5,032 bases of DNA, taken from Dysgonamonadaceae bacterium. GTDB taxonomy: Bacteria > Bacteroidota > Bacteroidia > Bacteroidales > Azobacteroidaceae. Below are positions 1 through 5,032 of this stretch, piece by piece. The first letter of the stretch is position 1, and every line of letters starts with the position of its first letter. The notes under the pieces were generated by a model that saw only the letters and a list, made by a program, of their open reading frames with translations, had not been told where the DNA came from and made no database searches. Made by a program: the position numbers and the translations under genes. The stretch spans positions 1-5,032 of the forward strand of contig JAITCT010000068.1 in assembly GCA_031282925.1 (NCBI GenBank), read 5' to 3'.

Positions 1-3
1 AAA

Positions 4-417
4 TTATCGGAACCGGTATTTATCTTTCCTATATTTTCGTATTATAAATAAGCTTGTTGCAACAATGATTCCATATACTATACCGGGTATCCACTCGGAG
101 GTTGACAATCTGTGCCAAAAATGTTGTCCGATTGTCAAGTTACAGCAAAATATAAACCCGATAAAACCAACAATTTTTACCCAAGTTTTTTGACTTTCTT
201 GCTTTTTCGCTTTATCTTTCTTATCTCGTCTTGCAATAAGCATAAAGACTATTGCGAAAATGATTCCAAATAGTATGTGTTCTATCCACTCTTTTAATGA
301 CAACTCGTGCAAGAATCGCTGACTGATTGTTATATTGCACCATGTCAGAATAATCCCCAAAAAAATAATAATTTTTATTGCAAGTTGCTTGATTTTGTAG
401 TAGTTATTCGGTTTCAT
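4..417 (-). CDS. Small four-helix membrane protein with internal duplication, function unknown
   Basis: This gene encodes 137 residues with an ATG start (415-417) and a TAA stop. I do not recognise a family. Four hydrophobic segments are visible at about residues 14-30, 45-62, 80-96 and 110-127, so it is probably an inner-membrane protein. Two copies of one unit (about 14-69 and 80-133) are offset by 65 residues. Each copy has a helix, a CN-[IL]-T-I motif, Q-x-F-x-H-x-L-S-x-x-E-W-I, a second helix with GII, and a basic tail ending KDK. The basic loop at 64-78 and the basic C-terminus suggest that both termini and the central loop are cytoplasmic, with the H-x-L-S-x-x-E-W-I segments outside. 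The gene is visibly more AT-rich than the sus genes, which may reflect foreign origin or simply its membrane-protein composition. It has its own likely promoter and lies 110 bp after the BRO gene stop. Gene reality is likely; function is unknown. Confidence 0.75.
   Translation of the reverse strand: MKPNNYYKIKQLAIKIIIFLGIILTWCNITISQRFLHELSLKEWIEHILFGIIFAIVFMLIARRDKKDKAKKQESQKTWVKIVGFIGFIFCCNLTIGQHFWHRLSTSEWIPGIVYGIIVATSLFIIRKYRKDKYRFR
19..378 (-). repeat. Internal tandem duplication within the membrane-protein gene
   Basis: The copies occupy about 211-378 (N-terminal unit) and 19-180 (C-terminal unit). Similarity is visible in the DNA as well as the protein: the plus strand has aatgattcca at 64-73 and again at 259-268, a 195-bp (65-codon) offset, each followed by similar sequence and then by tatccactc. 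At the protein level one single-residue gap near the first CN motif aligns the copies, with F, G, CN, T-I, Q-x-F, H-x-L-S, EWI, GII and KDK shared. Confidence 0.8.
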
Positions 418-454
418 CCGTTTTTAAATTCATTTTAGTTATAATTTGTGATGG

Positions 455-462
455 CAAAGATA
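455..462 (-). promoter_or_regulatory. Probable Bacteroides-type -7 box for the membrane-protein gene
   Basis: On the minus strand the sequence reads TATCTTTG, an exact match to the Bacteroides -7 consensus TAnnTTTG. It sits 37 bp upstream of the ATG at 417, giving a leader of about 30-35 nt. No good -33 TTTG lies at the expected ~20-bp distance; that stretch is a T-run. The call therefore rests on the -7 box and its position. Confidence 0.45.
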
Positions 463-479
463 TAACTTATATTCACAAT

Positions 480-509
480 AAAAAAAATTAATTTTCTGTC
501 GACAACAGA
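480..509 (-). terminator. Weak intrinsic terminator candidate after the BRO gene
   Basis: Read on the minus strand, TCTGT-TGTCG-ACAGA (509-495) forms a 5-bp stem with a 5-nt loop. A run of eight T (487-480) follows after about seven A/T-rich bases. It lies about 20 bp past the BRO stop codon, where a terminator would be expected. The stem is short and the T-run is not directly adjacent, so the call is tentative. The region also includes a perfect 8-bp palindrome, TGTCGACA (497-504). Confidence 0.3.
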
Positions 510-517
510 GGCTGTCT
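510..517. repeat. Left copy of inverted repeat flanking the BRO gene
   Basis: GGCTGTCT at 510-517 on the plus strand matches in reverse complement AGACAGCC at 1484-1491. The pair lies just outside the two ends of the BRO transcription unit and could be remnants of terminal inverted repeats. Eight bases is short, so coincidence is not excluded. Confidence 0.3.
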
Positions 518-527
518 CAGATGCCTG

Positions 528-1379
528 TCATTCCTGCGTAGGCGGGAATCTGTGATTATCTTTCAGCGACCGGATAGCTTTTGCGTTAACCGGCGAAACA
601 ATAGCCTTGCCCAAATCGGCTTCAATTTCTTTGCGAGTGTTACCTGCTATTTTTCCTCCACGAGCCGCTATATTGCGATTGTCTTGGGTTGTAAGCGGTT
701 TGTGTTCTTTGGAAAGTTCGGTTGTGGTCACCTCGGCAAGCGTGTTGAGCGCCAATTCCAGATTGGTCATATTATCCCGTAAACTTTCGGTTTTCAGGTT
801 TTTGAAACGTTTATACTGATTGGTAGTCATTCCCGACCAACCTTGTGTAATAATATCGGTAAGCGTTGCAAATTCCTGTCCCTGTTTTACTCCGCGCCGT
901 TCCCATTCATCAGTTAATTCTTTGCGGACTTCAATGGATTTCAGCCGTTGATTGATCCATTTCTCGGAATAACCCTTGCGGTGATAATATTCCAAGATGC
1001 GATCTATTCCGGTTTCGGGATCGTCGATTTCTTCTAACCGTTCTCTGGCAATTTGAGCTAACCACAATTTAACAGGTTCTGCCTTGGGTGAGGGAATGGA
1101 TTGAATCAGACGGAAAAGTTGTTCTGCATCAGCAGCATCAGTTAATCGCATTTTACCGTCAGGAGCTTGCATTTTCAACTGTACGATTTTTTCGTACAGT
1201 TGACTTCCTTCCCGTTCCAACTTGATTTTCAAATCACTCCAATAACGGCGTGGATTGGCGCTTCCGGTCAATATCTCTATCACATCCACAACGGAAATAT
1301 ACCACTTCCCCTGTTCACTGTCCCATACGGAACGAACTTGCTTGTTTTCGAATACTTTGATTAAATTTTTTTGTTCCAT
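528..1379 (-). CDS. BRO-N domain protein with DinD-like C-terminal region (antirepressor-like)
   Basis: The chosen ATG at 1377-1379 gives 283 residues. An in-frame TTG at 1407-1409 would add ten residues, but it lies inside the -7 promoter box, so it cannot be the start of this transcript. Residues ~2-113 resemble the BRO-N domain of phage and baculovirus antirepressor-like proteins, a likely DNA-binding module: a K-V-F-E start, then W-Y-I-S-V-V-D-V-I, the K-M-R-L-T-D stretch and Q-L-F-R-L-I-Q-S-I-P-S-P-K-A-E. Residues ~140-265 (R-K-E-L-T-D-E-W, the F-A-T-L-T-D region, N-M-T-N-L-E-L-A, A-A-R-G-G-K-I-A-G-N-T-R-K) follow the layout of the C-terminal half of E. coli DinD, recalled from memory. 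DinD is an SOS-induced protein reported to inhibit RecA filament activity. Such genes are frequent in Bacteroidales, often annotated as phage antirepressors. The last ~8 residues come from a palindromic repeat and look non-native. The target and true function are not determined. Confidence 0.85.
   Translation of the reverse strand: MEQKNLIKVFENKQVRSVWDSEQGKWYISVVDVIEILTGSANPRRYWSDLKIKLEREGSQLYEKIVQLKMQAPDGKMRLTDAADAEQLFRLIQSIPSPKAEPVKLWLAQIARERLEEIDDPETGIDRILEYYHRKGYSEKWINQRLKSIEVRKELTDEWERRGVKQGQEFATLTDIITQGWSGMTTNQYKRFKNLKTESLRDNMTNLELALNTLAEVTTTELSKEHKPLTTQDNRNIAARGGKIAGNTRKEIEADLGKAIVSPVNAKAIRSLKDNHRFPPTQE
530..549. repeat. GC-rich palindromic repeat overlapping the BRO gene stop
   Basis: The plus strand reads ATTCCTGC-GTAG-GCGGGAAT: two 8-base arms and a 4-base loop. 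The single imperfect pair is a T·G wobble on this strand, so the hairpin is fully paired (with wobble) in plus-strand RNA; on the BRO mRNA the same position is a C/A mismatch. Short palindromes of the form ATTCC(C/T)GC...GCGGGAAT are common as dispersed intergenic repeats in bacterial genomes. Here one has become the last codons of the BRO gene. Confidence 0.55.
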
Positions 1380-1406
1380 AGTTGTAAAATTATATTTTTC
1401 GTCGGT

Positions 1407-1438
1407 CAAATGTAAGGATTATTTATTACATAAACCAA
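1407..1438 (-). promoter_or_regulatory. Bacteroides-type promoter of the BRO gene
   Basis: On the minus strand, TTGG (1438-1435) is followed after 20 bp by TACATTTG (1414-1407), an exact match to TAnnTTTG. Spacing fits the -33/-7 promoter of Bacteroides. The start of transcription should fall about 20-25 nt upstream of the ATG at 1379, and the leader has no clear Shine-Dalgarno, as usual in this phylum. It shows that the BRO gene need not depend on susB transcription. No SOS-type operator could be recognised. Confidence 0.65.
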
Positions 1439-1483
1439 GTTTCATTGGGTATATTTCAGATTTTAGAATAAAAGAATTATGGA

Positions 1484-1491
1484 AGACAGCC
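1484..1491. repeat. Right copy of inverted repeat flanking the BRO gene
   Basis: AGACAGCC at 1484-1491 is the exact reverse complement of 510-517. It lies 15 bp beyond the susB stop codon and upstream of the BRO promoter. A second imperfect version follows directly: gaagacagcc and then caagacaagcc within 1482-1503, which weakens the case that the match is a precise element end. Confidence 0.3.
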
Positions 1492-1505
1492 CCAAGACAA
1501 GCCTG

Positions 1506-3716
<2,211 letters not shown>

Positions 3717-3723
3717 TTAATGA

Positions 3724-3812
3724 AATACCATTGGAATGGTATTGCGAATACCATTAGAATAGTATTGTGAATGCCATTAGAATGGTATTGTGAATACCAT
3801 TAGAATACAATT
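3724..3812. repeat. Four tandem 23-bp palindromic units between susA and susB
   Basis: Four 20-bp units start at 3724, 3747, 3770 and 3793, separated by GCG, GTG and GTG, so the period is exactly 23 bp. Unit 1 is a perfect palindrome, AATACCATT-GG-AATGGTATT. Unit 2 (centre AG) has one mismatched pair on the plus strand, which is a G·U wobble in the susA-susB mRNA. Unit 3 has one wobble on the plus strand. Unit 4 keeps the left arm but ends AATACAATT; it contains the susA stop codon (3800-3802) and last codons, so its divergence may reflect coding constraint. Each intact unit could form an 8-bp stem with a 4-nt loop in mRNA, or a dyad site for a dimeric protein. There is no T-run, so these are not ordinary intrinsic terminators. 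Function is unknown. Confidence 0.9.
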
Positions 3813-5032
3813 ATAAAGACTCCTTTCGGCGGAACAACTATTTTCTCTTTTAGATTTATCGTTTGACCGGAAATCACCTCTTTCCCTTGCGTTGCATCGC
3901 TGATTACTTCTCTGTATTTCCCGGCCGGAAGCGTTTGTGTATCGTTTGAACCGTTCAAAACGACTAAGACACGGTCTTTGTCTGCGATTCGGGCGTAAAC
4001 ATAACAACCGGTCTCAGTCGTTGGCGCATAATGAATCAGTTTTCCTCCGGCAATCGCTTTGCTGGTTTTCCGCCATTGCAAAAGTTTGTGCAGATAATCC
4101 CAGGCCTCGTTTTGCAGGTCGGTTCGTCCCGAAGGTGTAAAAGCATTGACGGCGTCGTCCGGCCAGCCGCCAGGGAAATCTTTCCTCAGCATACCGTCGC
4201 CTTCGCTTTTTTCGCCGTACATTAATATTTCCGTTCCATAATAGATTTGCGGAATGCCTCTTGTCGTCAATAACAGAGCTAATGCTTGTTTATACCGGTT
4301 TAAATCGGTTTCGTCTTTTTTAAGGAAACGGCTTGTGTCGTGATTGTCGAGGAAAATGAGGATGTTATTTAAATCGGTGTACAAAAAATCCAAAGCAAGG
4401 ACTTCGTAGATTGGCCGGAAAGGATTCGTATCGTCCGATTGGAATGCCAATGCCTGGTTGCAAGTATTCATCAGGTTGAAATCCATAACGGTTTTCAGAT
4501 GGCTTTGTTTGTCGCTTTCCTTGGAGCCGGCTTGCCACCAGGCCAAAGGCGCCGAATTGGCGTACCACGATTCTCCTACAATGTTGAAGCCGGGATATTC
4601 TTCAAAAACAGCTTTGCACCATCGGGAAAGGAAATCATAATCGGTGTATGGATGCGTATCGTGCCGGATACCGTCGATACGGGCGTATTCAATCCACCAG
4701 ATGCTGTTTTGGATGAGGTAAGCGGCCAGAACGGGATTCTTCTGGTTCAAGTCGGGCATGGCCGGAACAAACCAACCTTTAGTGAGCGCGTCTTTTTCCG
4801 ATTGCGGAGCATGAACGTCGGGTACGGCCAACAAGTTATGGGTAGTCGGGACAAAACCTTCCCGGTGATTCAGCCAGTCTTTGCAGGGCAGGTCTTTCAT
4901 CCACCAATGCAGACTTCCGCAATGGTTGTATATCATATCCATAACGATTTTCATGCCTTTTTGATGAATTTGTTCAATGAGACGGCAATAATCTTCATTG
5001 CTGCCAAGGCGTTTATCTATCTTGTAAAAATC
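3800..5032 (-). CDS. susA: GH13 neopullulanase/cyclomaltodextrinase-like enzyme, SusA ortholog (5' end off window)
   Basis: The reading frame stays open to the window edge (first visible residues D-F-Y-K-I-D), giving 410 C-terminal residues. SusA-type enzymes are about 600 residues, so roughly 200 are missing: the N-terminal beta domain and first barrel strands. GH13 signatures appear in order, numbered from the window edge: region I D-M-I-Y-N-H (32-37), region II G-I-R-H-D-T with nucleophile D125, region III V-G-E-S with acid/base E154, and region IV D-N-H-D with stabilising D232. The barrel is followed by a C-terminal beta domain of the kind seen in cyclomaltodextrinases. The expected role is cleavage of alpha-1,4 linkages in maltodextrins, cyclodextrins or pullulan, probably in the periplasm, though the signal peptide is not visible. 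The Met at 4952-4954 is internal, because conserved sequence precedes it. The stop codon TAA lies in the palindromic array. The position directly upstream of susB supports the SusA assignment. Confidence 0.9.
   Translation of the reverse strand, partial: DFYKIDKRLGSNEDYCRLIEQIHQKGMKIVMDMIYNHCGSLHWWMKDLPCKDWLNHREGFVPTTHNLLAVPDVHAPQSEKDALTKGWFVPAMPDLNQKNPVLAAYLIQNSIWWIEYARIDGIRHDTHPYTDYDFLSRWCKAVFEEYPGFNIVGESWYANSAPLAWWQAGSKESDKQSHLKTVMDFNLMNTCNQALAFQSDDTNPFRPIYEVLALDFLYTDLNNILIFLDNHDTSRFLKKDETDLNRYKQALALLLTTRGIPQIYYGTEILMYGEKSEGDGMLRKDFPGGWPDDAVNAFTPSGRTDLQNEAWDYLHKLLQWRKTSKAIAGGKLIHYAPTTETGCYVYARIADKDRVLVVLNGSNDTQTLPAGKYREVISDATQGKEVISGQTINLKEKIVVPPKGVFIIVF

Noticed and set aside
552..819. 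Two overlapping plus-strand reading frames opposite the BRO C-terminus
   Set aside because: They are antisense to a well-supported gene and show no recognisable family features.
1441..1505. Terminator after susB
   Set aside because: Only a weak A/T stem (TTTTA-TTC-TAAAA) is present, with no GC-rich stem and no T-run.
3724..3792. Each palindrome as an intrinsic terminator of susA
   Set aside because: The stems are A/T-rich with no following T-run on the minus strand; the next units follow directly.
3724..3812. Tandem palindromes as a CRISPR array
   Set aside because: Units are 20 bp separated by only 3 conserved bases, so there are no unique spacers, and no cas gene is nearby.
3800..4954. 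susA starting at the ATG at 4952-4954 as a complete 384-residue protein
   Set aside because: The frame continues to the window edge and encodes conserved GH13 sequence (D-F-Y-K-I-D, R-L-G-S-N-E-D-Y) before this Met, so it is internal.

Overview
The window comes from a Bacteroidales-type genome (Bacteroidota). Three things point there. A GH97 protein closely resembles Bacteroides SusB along its whole length. Its upstream neighbour is a SusA-type GH13 enzyme, matching the susA-susB order of the B. thetaiotaomicron starch-utilisation locus. The two promoters that can be read match the Bacteroides -7 consensus (TAnnTTTG), and leaders are A/T-rich without clear Shine-Dalgarno sequences. The species cannot be fixed from this sequence.

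All four genes lie on the minus strand, so transcription runs from high to low coordinates. At the right, 5032-3800 holds the C-terminal 410 residues of a neopullulanase/cyclomaltodextrinase-like enzyme (susA); its N-terminus lies beyond the window. The 116-bp gap to the next gene, plus the last codons of susA, carries four tandem 23-bp units, each built on a 20-bp palindrome (3724-3812). Next is a complete susB (3683-1506), an exported alpha-glucosidase with all expected catalytic and calcium-binding glutamates. Together the two enzymes would take starch-derived oligosaccharides to glucose. No consensus promoter is visible between them, so they are probably co-transcribed.

Downstream of susB, where B. 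thetaiotaomicron has susC, lies an unrelated gene with its own promoter (1438-1407). It encodes a BRO-N protein with a DinD-like C-terminal half (1379-528). A short inverted repeat (GGCTGTCT) brackets the gene, and its stop codon lies in a dispersed-looking GC-rich palindrome, so this part may be an inserted cassette. At the left, 417-4 encodes a small AT-rich membrane protein made of two copies of one ~65-residue unit; I do not recognise its family.

No RNA genes, CRISPR array, transposase or complete insertion sequence is visible. The least explained features are the palindromic array between susA and susB, the possible BRO cassette and the duplicated membrane protein.
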